Below the pieces are notes generated by a model. It was given only the letters and a program-made list of their open reading frames with translations. It was not told the origin of the DNA and made no database searches. From Opitutaceae bacterium (GTDB taxonomy: Bacteria; Verrucomicrobiota; Verrucomicrobiia; Opitutales; Opitutaceae), in contig JANQRT010000066.1 in NCBI GenBank assembly GCA_028284385.1, forward strand, positions 1 to 64,000: DNA of 64,000 nucleotides, read 5' to 3'. Made by a program: the position numbers and the translations under genes. Positions 55,106 through 63,850 of this stretch are shown in pieces; within the stretch, counting starts at the first letter, position 1; every line of letters begins with the position of its first letter.

Positions 55106-55275
55106 TATTTAAGCTACATAAAGTAACCGTCTTAAATATTTGGTTAAAAATATTTTCAACATAACAATTAAAAGAAAACTGAAAGAGGCCAAGTCTCTGA
55201 CAATGAAGCTGCACGCCTCGTGAACCAAAACCCAAGAAGGATCGGGATGTTCATTTAATCCGTCCTCGTTTTATC

Positions 55276-55752
55276 CTAGGATAGCTCCAACCTTGAGAAA
55301 CTATCTAAGCAGATGAGCGTAGGCCTGGAGGCAGAGACGTTTCTCGCATCGAGGAGGCTTAATCCACGGGACTCTATTAGCGGATAGCTCCCTTCATGAG
55401 GATGCAACATAAGCAAATTGCCGTTCCTACGGATATCAGGAAATATCCGTTCCTCCTGAGCTCTCCCGTAGTCAAGATCTCGATGCACTAGAGCTTGTAC
55501 ACCGGTTCGCATATTACTCGACTCCCTCTATCCAATACCGTGAGACGGTTTCCCATTCGTATTAGAAAAATAAATACAATATTTCTGCCAGTAATCTGGG
55601 ACGAGATTAAATCCGGCAGCCTTCTTTTCAGCAACCTCTTTATACGGGTCTTCCATCATAAGAAATCTCTCAGCCAATCCGGAATAGCTTGTAGCCCTGT
55701 AGATCCTGATTGACCTGCAATTCCTTTCGGTCATCTTCCGCCATACGTTCAC
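55276..55752 (-). pseudogene. Possible decayed gene with frame changes
   Basis: On the minus strand a start at 55744 gives MAEDDRKELQVNQDLQGYKL followed by a stop; from there an overlapping frame continues AERFLMMEDPYKEVAEKKAA and FNLVPDYWQKYCIYFSNT until a stop at 55528. A further frame at 55276-55512 reads NGNLLMLHPHEGSYPL. The protein-like pieces in successive frames suggest a frameshifted, degraded gene. The family is not recognised, and chance cannot be excluded. Confidence 0.25.
55429..55450. repeat. Perfect hairpin, 8-bp stem
   Basis: ACGGATAT (55429-55436) and ATATCCGT (55443-55450) flank the 6-nt loop CAGGAA. No T-run follows on either strand. It lies in gene-poor DNA next to the tRNA; its function is unknown and it may be a remnant of a mobile-element end. 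Confidence 0.4.
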
Positions 55753-55894
55753 CTAAGCCACCTTAACCCCGAACCTGACGGTTATGTACACTCCGACGTA
55801 GTCGGCCTCCAGGAAGTACATCATGCCTCCCGCGTCTCAGAAAGATCTTCATGTGTTTGAACCAATAGGCCGCAACTGCAAAGAGAATTTCGGC

Positions 55895-55970
55895 TGGTGG
55901 AGCCGATCGGGATCGAACCGACGACCTCTTGCATGCCATGCAAGCGCTCTTCCAGCTGAGCTACGGCCCC
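55895..55970 (-). tRNA. tRNA-Ala, anticodon GGC
   Basis: 76-nt tRNA including an encoded CCA (55895-55897, minus strand). The acceptor stem GGGGCCG pairs with CGGCTCC and includes the G3-U70 pair that identifies alanine tRNAs. The D-arm TAGCTCAG...GAGC, anticodon stem CTTGC/GCAAG with loop ATGGCAT (anticodon GGC) and T-arm with GGTTCGATCC are all visible. It lies 67 bp after the tonB stop on the same strand, with its 3' end facing the AT-rich island, a common integration arrangement. Confidence 0.96.
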
Positions 55971-56037
55971 GAAATCAGGTTGATCAACCTCTAGTGAAAA
56001 CAGGTTTTAGCAAGAAAAAAGCGCTCGACCATGCTAT

Positions 56038-56772
56038 CTACCTCTCAGACTGCACAATCGTGAAACTCAACGTTTCGCTCGAGGTGAAGCCTGGAGGGGC
56101 TTCGAAGAAGGGGACTTTTCGAAAGGCGTCCAAGGCCTTCTGGTCGAAGACGGGATCGCCGCTGCTTTTGAAAATAAGAGCGTTGGAAATGCGTCCTGTT
56201 GGGGCGAGATCGAACTGAACAACAACCTGTAAGGTTCTGGCTCCCAGAGGATGGGTAGCCATCGCGTTCTTGATACGCTGTTTAAGCCTTCCAAAATAAG
56301 AGGCGAGCTGGTCTTGCTGGGCCGAGCTTAGAGAATCGATCTTCGTTTGAGGAAGATCCATATCGGCAAGTTGCTGCAAGCTGCGCGTCATGGATTCGAC
56401 CTGCCGACTGAGATCGACGGGGCTGGTCGGCTTTGGTTTGGAACGCGAGATATTCTGCGGTTTGACCGGACCGTGCTCCTTTACGAAATCATCAAAACTG
56501 ATTTTCTCTTCCTGTACTGGAGGTTCCGATACAGGCTCCAGAGGCTCGACGACAATGTCTTCGGGTTTAGGCAGATCAAGCGGTTCCGACTGGTATTCGA
56601 TAGTTGGCAGGCTAGGTGCCGAAGGAGAAGCCACAGCCGGCGAAACAAGCTCGAACTGAAAGTCTTTGGGTTTCGTAAAGGGCTCAAAAAAGGCGAAGAT
56701 AATCAAGGCGACCAAAGCGGCGAAGTGAATGCTCGCCGACAAAACAAGAGGGCCTCTTTGATCAAAATACAT
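56038..56772 (-). CDS. TonB-family energy transducer
   Basis: 244-residue inner-membrane protein with one N-terminal helix (LVLSASIHFAALVALIIFAF), a Pro/Glu-rich periplasmic linker (PLDLPKPEDIVVEPLEPVSE), a helical part (SRQVESMTRSLQQLADMDLP) and a C-terminal TonB/TolA-like domain: LQVVVQFDLAPTGRISNALI, then DPVFDQKALDAFRKVPFFEA. It couples the proton gradient to outer-membrane receptors such as the one at 3656. It is 10 bp downstream of exbD. The C-terminus resembles both TonB and TolA. Confidence 0.9.
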   Translation of the reverse strand: MYFDQRGPLVLSASIHFAALVALIIFAFFEPFTKPKDFQFELVSPAVASPSAPSLPTIEYQSEPLDLPKPEDIVVEPLEPVSEPPVQEEKISFDDFVKEHGPVKPQNISRSKPKPTSPVDLSRQVESMTRSLQQLADMDLPQTKIDSLSSAQQDQLASYFGRLKQRIKNAMATHPLGARTLQVVVQFDLAPTGRISNALIFKSSGDPVFDQKALDAFRKVPFFEAPPGFTSSETLSFTIVQSER

Positions 56773-56782
56773 CTGGTTTAAA

Positions 56783-57202
56783 CTATCCTTCGGGACGGGT
56801 TATGATATCGAGCTTCTTTAACTTATATTGCTTCAAAAGATCCATGAGGGTAACCACATTCTGCCAGGGAGTGGCGGCATCCGCCCGAATGCTCATGACT
56901 GGCTGGTCTCTCATCTCGCTGAAGCGTTTGAGTTCCTGCTCCAGCTCGACATCGCCCATCTGCGATCCATCCACGCGGTAGCTGCCATCAGGCATCACTA
57001 CAATGTTAACGGGATTGGTTGGCGTTTCATTAGAGGAACTCGAGGCCACAGGAAGATCCACTTCCATAATTTGCTCCACTTCAATGAGCGGCGTGCTGAT
57101 CATGAAGATGATAAGCAAAGCGAAACCCAAATCAATCAGAGCCGTCACGTTCAATTCCGAGACAGCTTCAAGCTGTTTTTTTCTATGGAACGAGCGAGCC
57201 AT
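56783..57202 (-). CDS. exbD: Biopolymer transport protein ExbD/TolR
   Basis: 139 residues: basic start, one membrane helix in NVTALIDLGFALLIIFMIST containing the proton-carrying Asp24, and a periplasmic domain with LPVASSSSNE, VDGSQMGDVELEQELKRFSE and a C-terminal DLLKQYKLKKLDIITRPEG. Part of the TonB energising complex with ExbB. An inverted-repeat arm (57215-57233) lies only 12 bp before the ATG and may affect the message leader. The gap to exbB is 148 bp, longer than usual. Confidence 0.93.
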   Translation of the reverse strand: MARSFHRKKQLEAVSELNVTALIDLGFALLIIFMISTPLIEVEQIMEVDLPVASSSSNETPTNPVNIVVMPDGSYRVDGSQMGDVELEQELKRFSEMRDQPVMSIRADAATPWQNVVTLMDLLKQYKLKKLDIITRPEG

Positions 57203-57214
57203 TTTCTAACCGCT

Positions 57215-57335
57215 AATAAATGCGAATGAATGCAAATAGGGCTTCAATAGAAACGAGCTTCTCATACGACCTAAGGACTGAGATGAATCCATCGCCTAAA
57301 TCTGAAGAAATTATTAGCGTTCATTCGCATTTATT
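57215..57335. repeat. 19-bp inverted repeat flanking the exbB-exbD spacer
   Basis: AATAAATGCGAATGAATGC (57215-57233) is matched in inverse orientation at 57317-57335, 18 of 19 positions, with an 83-bp loop. The repeat occupies most of the spacer between exbB and exbD. Short ATTCGCNTTTATTCG-type motifs occur as dispersed repeats in some genomes; whether this is one is unknown. A folded RNA could lower exbD translation or mark a processing site. Confidence 0.55.
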
Positions 57336-57350
57336 CGTGGTTCAAATAAT

Positions 57351-58067
57351 CTACCTGCTCTCCAGTTCGATCATGTCAGCCAGAGCGCTGGCGAAATTCT
57401 CTAGCTCCGTCACCAGAAGCTTGGTACGCGTCAACAAGTAGTTGTATCCAAAAACGGAAGGAATGGCAACGCACAGACCCGCCACGGTTGTCAGGAGAGC
57501 GCCCGATACGCCCGGGGCTAGATTCTGCAAGGTCGCGGTAGCCTGCAGCCCAACGGACCCAAAGGCATCCATGACCCCCCAAACCGTTCCTAAAAGACCG
57601 AAGAAGGGAGCTCCCGAAACGATGGTAGCCAAAAAAACCATACTTGATTCGTAGGAGAGCGACTTGTTGGCTAGGGCTCGTTGCAAGGCGTTTTCCACAT
57701 GCTCGACTCGAGCGCTACGAAGCTGCTCATGCGATTCTCCGGCCTTGGCGGAGATCCGATGATAGGCCTCGATTGCATCGTTATAGAGGGAAGCGTAGGG
57801 AACCCGCTTGGGGGCATTGAAAGAGCTTGGCGCTTCGAGGATCGATGAAAGGCGATGCAGAGACTGTTCGAAGCTCAGATTGAGCAGCCTAAGCTTCTTC
57901 AACTCCAGATACTTGCCGATCATCACGGCCCACGCGCAAACGCTGAAAAACGCCAAGGCGAAAATGATGAATTTTCCGGCAGTATTGCTCTGGGAAAAAT
58001 AGGTGAAGACGTTGGGCGAGGCAGCGAAAATGGTGAGGTGGCTGAGAGAGAGCAAAGGCATAAGCAT
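57351..58067 (-). CDS. exbB: MotA/TolQ/ExbB proton channel protein
   Basis: 238 residues with three membrane helices: FIIFALAFFSVCAWAVMIGK, the segment VFLATIVSGAPFFGLLGTVW and GVSGALLTTVAGLCVAIPSV. The conserved ExbB/TolQ signature GTVWGVMDAF is present, with the coiled cytoplasmic region between (KYLELKKLRLLNLSFEQSLH). It forms the proton channel with ExbD. It is first in the exbB-exbD-tonB unit and is divergent from the PfkB gene at 58324. Confidence 0.94.
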   Translation of the reverse strand: MLMPLLSLSHLTIFAASPNVFTYFSQSNTAGKFIIFALAFFSVCAWAVMIGKYLELKKLRLLNLSFEQSLHRLSSILEAPSSFNAPKRVPYASLYNDAIEAYHRISAKAGESHEQLRSARVEHVENALQRALANKSLSYESSMVFLATIVSGAPFFGLLGTVWGVMDAFGSVGLQATATLQNLAPGVSGALLTTVAGLCVAIPSVFGYNYLLTRTKLLVTELENFASALADMIELESR

Positions 58068-58323
58068 ATCGCGATTACGGTCAGGTCGCTATCGGACCGA
58101 AGAAAGACGTCCCATTGCAACTTTTGAACCTCAGGTACGCAGATCGTTCAACATATTTTGCAGATAATCTCAATTTCCTTGTCGAAGCCAAACCCGAACG
58201 AATCGGATTGAAAGCGGGCTCTGAATAGAAATCGATTGCCCTAGCAAAAAACTGCTGATTACTAGAACTCCTTTCAGCACGGCTGAGACCCCATTTCGTC
58301 TATTTCAATTCTATCCGAAGCTC

Positions 58324-59436
58324 ATGGACTACAGAGAAAAAACATTAAAGGAACTTCAAGAGAAACGAGGAAATCTGTCGGGGAAAAAAGCCCTTATGGG
58401 CTTTGATGGATTCGTCGACACCATCGTTCACCTCGTGGCTCAGAGACACGGCCAGGGAGACAATTTCAATCGTATTGAAACCATCGAGGCCTTTGGCAAT
58501 CGAGTCCTGGAAGCGGCTGGGATGAGCGCCAACATCGAAATGTATCCAAAGATGGAGAAGCTTGGAGGGAATGGGCCCATCATGGGAAACGCCCTTCTCT
58601 CGGCCGGTCTAGGCGTTCGTTACATCGGCTCGCTAGGAAAAGACGCCATCCATCCCGTCTTCGCGGACTTGGCGAGCAAAACGGACGCGGTTTCCATTGC
58701 TGACCCAGGAATGACCACCGCTTTGGAATTTACGGATGGCAAAATAATGATGGGGATCACTAAAAGCCTAGATGAAGTCAGCTATGAAAGCATCCTGCAG
58801 AAGATGGGTGAAGGAGCCTTCCTTGATGCTCTATCGAGATCGCATCTGATCGCCTTGGTCAACTGGACCATGATTCCCAACATGACCGCCATTTTTTCAG
58901 CGTTCATCGATAGAGCCTTGCCCATGCTCTCGCCGATGGATGGAGGCCGGAGTTTTTTCTTCGACCTGGCTGATCCCCAGAAGCGCACACAAAGCGAATT
59001 GGTCGAAGCCCTGACGGTCATCGCTAAGTTCCAGAATTTCGGAAACGTGATCCTTGGTCTGAACCTGAAGGAAGGCCAGCAGGTTTCAGAAGCCTACGGT
59101 ATCAATGAAGACGGCAAAACCGAGGAGTCGCTAACCGAGATGGCAAAGCTCATCCGAAGGGAATTGAACGTGAAAACAGTGGTGGTTCATCCTACCAAAA
59201 GAGCCGCCTGCGCCACGAAGGACGGCGAGTGGGTGGTGGCAGGACCTTACGAGCCGAATCCGAAAATAACGACGGGAGCGGGAGACCATTTCAACGCCGG
59301 CTTCTGCACCGCCTCTACTCTCGGCCTTTCTCCGGAAGCTTGCCTAACCGTTGGTGTAAGCTTTTCCGGATACTACGTGCGGGAAGCGAAAAGCCCATCC
59401 CTAAACGATATCGACAGCTTCCTGCGAAGCTGGTAA
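58324..59436 (+). CDS. PfkB-family carbohydrate kinase
   Basis: 370-residue sugar or nucleoside kinase of the ribokinase/PfkB family. N-terminal KKALMGFDGFVDTIVHLVAQ, the substrate-region GGNGPIMGNALLSAGLGVRY and the nucleotide/catalytic motif TTGAGDHFNAGF (about 314-325) are clear. It is longer than typical PfkB members because of insertions at about 50-70 and 200-230. The substrate cannot be assigned. First of a unit with tmk and holB, 13 bp upstream of tmk. Confidence 0.93.
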   Translation: MDYREKTLKELQEKRGNLSGKKALMGFDGFVDTIVHLVAQRHGQGDNFNRIETIEAFGNRVLEAAGMSANIEMYPKMEKLGGNGPIMGNALLSAGLGVRYIGSLGKDAIHPVFADLASKTDAVSIADPGMTTALEFTDGKIMMGITKSLDEVSYESILQKMGEGAFLDALSRSHLIALVNWTMIPNMTAIFSAFIDRALPMLSPMDGGRSFFFDLADPQKRTQSELVEALTVIAKFQNFGNVILGLNLKEGQQVSEAYGINEDGKTEESLTEMAKLIRRELNVKTVVVHPTKRAACATKDGEWVVAGPYEPNPKITTGAGDHFNAGFCTASTLGLSPEACLTVGVSFSGYYVREAKSPSLNDIDSFLRSW

Positions 59437-59449
59437 GACCATTTCGTAT

Positions 59450-60094
59450 ATGACAGCAGGAGAAGAATATGCTGGAAAGCTCTTCACTTTCGAAGGCTCT
59501 GAGGGCAGCGGAAAAACGACGCAGATCGAATTGCTGGCGGACGAGCTGGAAGGCATGGGACACGCCGTTATCGTAACCAGGGAACCGGGTGGAACGGAAA
59601 TCGGCGAAGAGATCAGGCACTTGTTGATTCATAATTCGGCTAGCGAAAAAATGACCCCCGAAGCAGAGCTTCTACTTTTCGCCGCCGCGAGAGCCCAGCT
59701 GGTTAGGGAAGTCATGCTGCCAGCCTTACAGGAAGGAAAGATCATCCTTTGCGATCGGTTCCTCGACTCGACAACGGTCTACCAAGGAGCCGCCAGAAGC
59801 ATTTCCTCCGATCCAGTAAGTTTCATCAACCAATTTGCGGTGCAGGGTATCGTACCCGACCTCACATTCATTCTCGATGTACCAGCGGAAGAATCGATCG
59901 CCAGAGTCCGACGTCGCATCACTGATCTGCCGGATCGCATGGAGCAGGAGAATATCGACTTCTATCGAAAGGTCCGTGAAGGTTATTTGCTATTGGCTCG
60001 TTCGCTTCCCCAGCGATTTCACGTCGTGGATGGGACCGAGGCTCTGAAGAATAATCAGGAAGTGATTCTCAAAACGGTGCTCGAGCACATCTAG
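59450..60094 (+). CDS. tmk: Thymidylate kinase
   Basis: 214-residue dTMP kinase. P-loop EGSEGSGKTT (15-24), substrate loop TREPGGTEIGEEIR, the DR motif in ILCDRFLDSTTVYQGAAR and a LID-like RITDLPDRMEQENIDFYRKV are all visible. Essential for dTTP supply. Sits between the PfkB kinase (13 bp) and holB (15 bp); the tmk-holB order is common in bacteria. Confidence 0.97.
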   Translation: MTAGEEYAGKLFTFEGSEGSGKTTQIELLADELEGMGHAVIVTREPGGTEIGEEIRHLLIHNSASEKMTPEAELLLFAAARAQLVREVMLPALQEGKIILCDRFLDSTTVYQGAARSISSDPVSFINQFAVQGIVPDLTFILDVPAEESIARVRRRITDLPDRMEQENIDFYRKVREGYLLLARSLPQRFHVVDGTEALKNNQEVILKTVLEHI

Positions 60095-60109
60095 ACGGCA
60101 GGCGATTTT

Positions 60110-61051
60110 GTGACACTTGCCATTGCCAAGCAAGATCCTGCTGAGCTGATCGATCGAGCCATCGCCGACAATCGCCTTGCCCACGCCCTTCTTATTCATG
60201 GGCAGAACCTTTCTCAAGTCGAGGGCTTCGCTTACCAGCTGGCTGGCAAGCTAATGCAGATCGACGCTTCCGACGATCTGGAAGCCAGCTTAATCAAGCA
60301 TCCCGACATCTTTACGATTCGTCCTTCAAAAAAGTCTCGAATCATATCGGTCGACGACATGCGGGAGTTGATTCGAAACGTGCAGCATTCGCCACAACAG
60401 GGGCTGCGCAAGGTAGCCTTTATCTTCGAAGTCGACCGTTTGAACAATAACGCTGCTAACGCGTTTTTGAAGACCCTCGAGGAGCCGCCATTGAATACGA
60501 ATCTGCTGCTGCTGACGACCCGCCCTCACTCGCTGCTGGCAACCATCCGCAGCCGATGCCAGCTTTTCCGGCTTCCCACCAGCGCTTTGGAATTCGACGA
60601 CGAGCAGGCTCTGGCTTGGCTAGAGAGCTATAAGGAGTGGCTGGGAGACATCGTGGACGGCAAACCGGGAGGAAAGCAGAGCGTTCCGCATTATGTCGTC
60701 GGTCTTTACGCTCTCGTCGAGCGTTTTAGCAACGTAGTGAACGAGTTGACCAAGACCGTTTGGAAAGAACAGTCGGCTCATCTACCGGAAGACATGGATG
60801 ATAACGAAAGAATCGCCTTGGAATCGCGTATCAGTATTTCCATACGGCAGGATTTTCTAGCGGCAATCGAATCGACCACGGAGGACTTTGCCCGCCAGAT
60901 CATGGACCAGGCTCAAGACCCTTCAGGGAAGTTAGTCGAATCAGTAAAAGCGTTGGAGTCGGCTAACAGTCTTTTACGATTGAATATGAAAGCGGAAACG
61001 ATGCTCGAATCCTATCTGCTCCAAGCCTTGAGAATCTGGTCTGCCAAATAA
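60110..61051 (+). CDS. holB: DNA polymerase III delta' subunit
   Basis: 313 residues, GTG start at 60110. Clamp-loader AAA+ fold: RLAHALLIHGQNLSQ stands where the Walker A would be, and the loop is degenerate, as usual for delta'. NNAANAFLKTLEEPPLNTNL and the sensor region LLATIRSRCQLFRLP are the diagnostic parts. The zinc-binding cysteines of gamma/tau are absent. The C-terminal half is helical. It follows tmk by 15 bp and ends 14 bp before a convergent aldo/keto reductase. Confidence 0.93.
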   Translation: MTLAIAKQDPAELIDRAIADNRLAHALLIHGQNLSQVEGFAYQLAGKLMQIDASDDLEASLIKHPDIFTIRPSKKSRIISVDDMRELIRNVQHSPQQGLRKVAFIFEVDRLNNNAANAFLKTLEEPPLNTNLLLLTTRPHSLLATIRSRCQLFRLPTSALEFDDEQALAWLESYKEWLGDIVDGKPGGKQSVPHYVVGLYALVERFSNVVNELTKTVWKEQSAHLPEDMDDNERIALESRISISIRQDFLAAIESTTEDFARQIMDQAQDPSGKLVESVKALESANSLLRLNMKAETMLESYLLQALRIWSAK

Positions 61052-61054
61052 CGC

Positions 61055-61082
61055 GTGTATCGTATCTAATTTCCCGATACAC
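61055..61082. terminator. Hairpin between holB and the convergent aldo/keto reductase
   Basis: GTGTATCG (61055-61062) pairs with CGATACAC (61075-61082) over a 12-nt loop that contains the reductase stop codon. No T-run follows, so a bidirectional weak terminator is inferred. Confidence 0.45.
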
Positions 61083-62013
61083 TATCGATATTGGCGAAAA
61101 CGGAATCTATTTTCTCGACCTGCTCCTTTTCGAGAGGTCCTTTAAGGACATATTCGATGTTCGTTTTCAAGTGGTCTACATTCCCGGTTCCAGATAGAAG
61201 AATGTCGGCGCCCGGTTCATAAGCCGCATAACGATAGGACATCTCGGTCATGACCTTAGGATCATCGCTGCCAAAAACGTAGTTTACTGGATCCTGGCCT
61301 TCGAAAGCGGATTCTTCGAGCTTTCCCTCTTCGACGAGATCGCCGACTATTTCCCGAAAATTATCCGGTTTGTAGAGCGAGTTCCTTATGGCAAACATGA
61401 TTTCCGTCCCTACTTTGTTCTTAATCGTAGTGGGAAATACGTGACGTCTTGCAGACGGATTTAAGACATTAAAGCCAACCATAACTACGTCGAAAACGTT
61501 GCGATCAAGGACCTTTTGAAACATAGCATGACCCGTATCTTTGCCAAACGCCTCGCTTACTGCTAAATAGCGAATCTTGCCTTCCTCCTTAGCATTCTGC
61601 AAAGCCGGGACGAGCTCGTCGAAAGCGAAATCCACTTCCGTGACGCTGAGCCCATGAATGTGAAAGACGTCCAAATAGTCTGTCTGGAGACGTTTCAAAC
61701 TACCGCTAAGGCTGTCTTCCACGGCTTGGGCAACTGGCAGCTCCTTGTCACGGATGTGTTTCAATCCGACTTTTGACGAAACCACTACCTTGTCGCGATC
61801 CACACTGGCCAATGCCTGTCCAACGATCGAATCGGTACCGTAACTGATTGCCGTATCTATATAATTAATACCAAAGTCCATTGCTGATCGAACAACCGAA
61901 ACGGAATGTTCGACGCTTTTGCCATAGCTTTGCCCAAGGCGCGAAAAACCGCCGCAACCAAGGCCGACTTTCGAGACGCTTAGGCCCGTTCTTCCGAGAG
62001 TAATAAATTCCAT
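61066..62013 (-). CDS. Aldo/keto reductase
   Basis: 315-residue NADPH-dependent oxidoreductase of the AKR superfamily (AKR11/13-like). The start FITLGRTGLSVSKVGLGCGG is typical, INYIDTAISYGTDSIVGQAL contains the catalytic Asp and Tyr, VVVSSKVGL the Lys and YLDVFHIHGLS the His. Then IRYLAVSEAFGKD and a C-terminal region with DHLKTNIEYVLKGPLEK. Substrate unknown; related enzymes act on sugars or L-fucose pathway aldehydes. Confidence 0.93.
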   Translation of the reverse strand: MEFITLGRTGLSVSKVGLGCGGFSRLGQSYGKSVEHSVSVVRSAMDFGINYIDTAISYGTDSIVGQALASVDRDKVVVSSKVGLKHIRDKELPVAQAVEDSLSGSLKRLQTDYLDVFHIHGLSVTEVDFAFDELVPALQNAKEEGKIRYLAVSEAFGKDTGHAMFQKVLDRNVFDVVMVGFNVLNPSARRHVFPTTIKNKVGTEIMFAIRNSLYKPDNFREIVGDLVEEGKLEESAFEGQDPVNYVFGSDDPKVMTEMSYRYAAYEPGADILLSGTGNVDHLKTNIEYVLKGPLEKEQVEKIDSVFANIDSVSGN

Positions 62014-62457
62014 ATCGATTGGGAATGAATGACCTAAAGCTAGAGAGTCGCTAGCCTTTTACCACAACTCATGCATTAGTTCGCATTAAGATAGTGCCTC
62101 TTGGCTCCGCATTCTTGACATTCTAGCTCGGCTTTCGATTGCCGGAGAAGAAAGGGTCATTTCAATCGTATCCGATAGGCATTGCTTCAGTAAATCAATC
62201 GTTACCTGAAATTGATGCCGTCTAAGCGATTGTTTGCTTGATGACTTCGCATTTAAGCGTATAATAAATCCTACAGGCAATCTACGAGAGGATCGTGAGA
62301 GCTAATTTGGCTAAGCCATGGGCGTTCGCGTATCTACTCGAGAACTTAAACTGGCCCAAAGCCCCATCAGGCCAACGTTTCCCCCCGCCGCTTGCCCTTT
62401 AGACTAACTATGCTCAAGGCAAATCAAGGCATCAACCATCCAAAGAAAGGGTGAATC
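62014..62457. other. Divergent intergenic region
   Basis: About 440 bp between the aldo/keto reductase and the FAD monooxygenase, which are divergent, so both promoters should lie here. One minus-strand open frame of 64 codons (62086-62280) has no supporting feature. AGAAAGGG a few bases before the ATG at 62458 is a good Shine-Dalgarno. Confidence 0.45.
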
Positions 62458-63738
62458 ATGTTCGGCAAAAGAAATAGCGAAACGCTTATCGTTGGAGCCG
62501 GCCCCATCGGCATGATGACCGCCCTCGCGCTAGCCCAAAACGGCGTAAGAGCGAACATTATCGATAAAGCGAATAGAACCTGCGCTCGAAGCAACGCGTT
62601 GGTTCTTAACCCCGCCTCTCTAGAGGCGTTTAATCGACTCGGCATTGTAGATCGGATAATCGATAACTCATTCAGAGTCGATGAAATCGTCTTCTACGAC
62701 GACTCCCAAGTTCGCGAAACCGTAAAATTAAAGGACCTCGACATCGCTTTTCCTTTTCTCGCCATTGTACCGCAAAGCTCGCTGGAGGATCTTCTGGAAA
62801 GCGAACTTAAGAGAGAGGGCGTATCCATTTTATGGAATCATCGAGCGACTCACATCAAGCACATGATCAACGGCATAGAGCTGGAGGTAGATAAGCTTGT
62901 GGAACGCTCCATTGGCTACGCGGTAGCCCATTCCGAAAAGCTAGTAGATAAAACCATCAGCTTCCAAACCAAGCTGATGCTGGTGGCGGACGGCTATAAT
63001 TCCCTGCTCCGAGACAGGCTGGGAATCGAAGCGACTTCAGTCGGCCAGACTAGCCAACACGCCCTATTCGATATTGAAACGGATGCCTATCCGGACCGCG
63101 AAATTCGCATAAGCATTAACAAAGGACTCGAAACGGTCCAGTATCCAATGATTGGGGACATGAGCAGATTGGCATTTCAATTCGAAGGAATGACGCTTCC
63201 CTCGGACTATCGAGAAAAGGAGAGAATGCCCGTGCAAGCGTCTTTCGAGCAAGAGAAGCTTCTCGGCGACAGGCATCTGTATGAACTGATTCAGAGTCGC
63301 TGTCCTTGGAATACTGGATACATTAATCGAGTTATATGGAGGGCCGCCGCTCCCTTCGAAATCCGCAAGGTAAAAATGCTTCGAGAAGGTCATACGGTCC
63401 TTTTAGGTGATGCCGCCAGAACGTTTGCCCCAACCGGGATGGCAAGTCTTAACCAAGGTCTGCAAGAGGCGGAGAGAATCGCCGATACGATCAAAAACGA
63501 TCTTGGAAAGAGCGAACTTCTCTTGAGTCTAGATCGACAACTGGAAGAATTCGAAACGGAATGGGACGCCCTCTACCACCTGGGCACGCACTCCCACCCT
63601 CTTGATATGGCCGATCCATGGACTGTAGCCAACAGGAAGCAGCTTTTACAATCCCTTCCTGCTAATGGCGAGACCCTTGAACGCCTCGCATCACAGCTTT
63701 TTATTCATCTCGTAATACCACAGATGGTTGATGCTTAG
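62458..63738 (+). CDS. FAD-dependent aromatic hydroxylase-type monooxygenase
   Basis: 426-residue flavoprotein of the p-hydroxybenzoate hydroxylase/UbiH group. FAD-binding start ETLIVGAGPIGMMTALALAQ, then the DG motif LMLVADGYNSLLRDRLG and the GD motif HTVLLGDAARTFAPTGMASL leading to NQGLQEAERIADTI. Length and motif order are typical. The substrate is unknown; the neighbouring genes give no pathway. A strong terminator follows at 63752. Confidence 0.93.
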   Translation: MFGKRNSETLIVGAGPIGMMTALALAQNGVRANIIDKANRTCARSNALVLNPASLEAFNRLGIVDRIIDNSFRVDEIVFYDDSQVRETVKLKDLDIAFPFLAIVPQSSLEDLLESELKREGVSILWNHRATHIKHMINGIELEVDKLVERSIGYAVAHSEKLVDKTISFQTKLMLVADGYNSLLRDRLGIEATSVGQTSQHALFDIETDAYPDREIRISINKGLETVQYPMIGDMSRLAFQFEGMTLPSDYREKERMPVQASFEQEKLLGDRHLYELIQSRCPWNTGYINRVIWRAAAPFEIRKVKMLREGHTVLLGDAARTFAPTGMASLNQGLQEAERIADTIKNDLGKSELLLSLDRQLEEFETEWDALYHLGTHSHPLDMADPWTVANRKQLLQSLPANGETLERLASQLFIHLVIPQMVDA

Positions 63739-63751
63739 GCATAGGCGATGC

Positions 63752-63782
63752 AAGCCGAGGGGATTAATCCCTCGGCTTTCTT
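63752..63782 (+). terminator. Rho-independent terminator
   Basis: AAGCCGAGGG (63752-63761) pairs perfectly with CCCTCGGCTT (63769-63778) around a 7-nt loop, followed by TCTT. It lies 14 bp after the monooxygenase stop. Confidence 0.85.
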
Positions 63783-63850
63783 GAACATTAATTCTTTCGC
63801 CATTGCGTTCCAGGATTGCCGGCTCTTATGTCCCTTCGGTGAACGAAAAA

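Larger units (their letters stand above)
55106..55894. other. Intergenic region between RES toxin and tRNA-Ala
   Basis: About 790 bp with no intact gene. It holds a possible decayed minus-strand gene (55276-55752) and a perfect 8-bp-stem hairpin at 55429-55450. The first part (55106-55200) is AT-rich. It probably forms the right part of an island beside the tRNA. Confidence 0.5.

Noticed and set aside
62086..62280. 64-codon minus-strand frame as a small gene
   Set aside because: No Shine-Dalgarno, no motif, and it is in a divergent promoter region.
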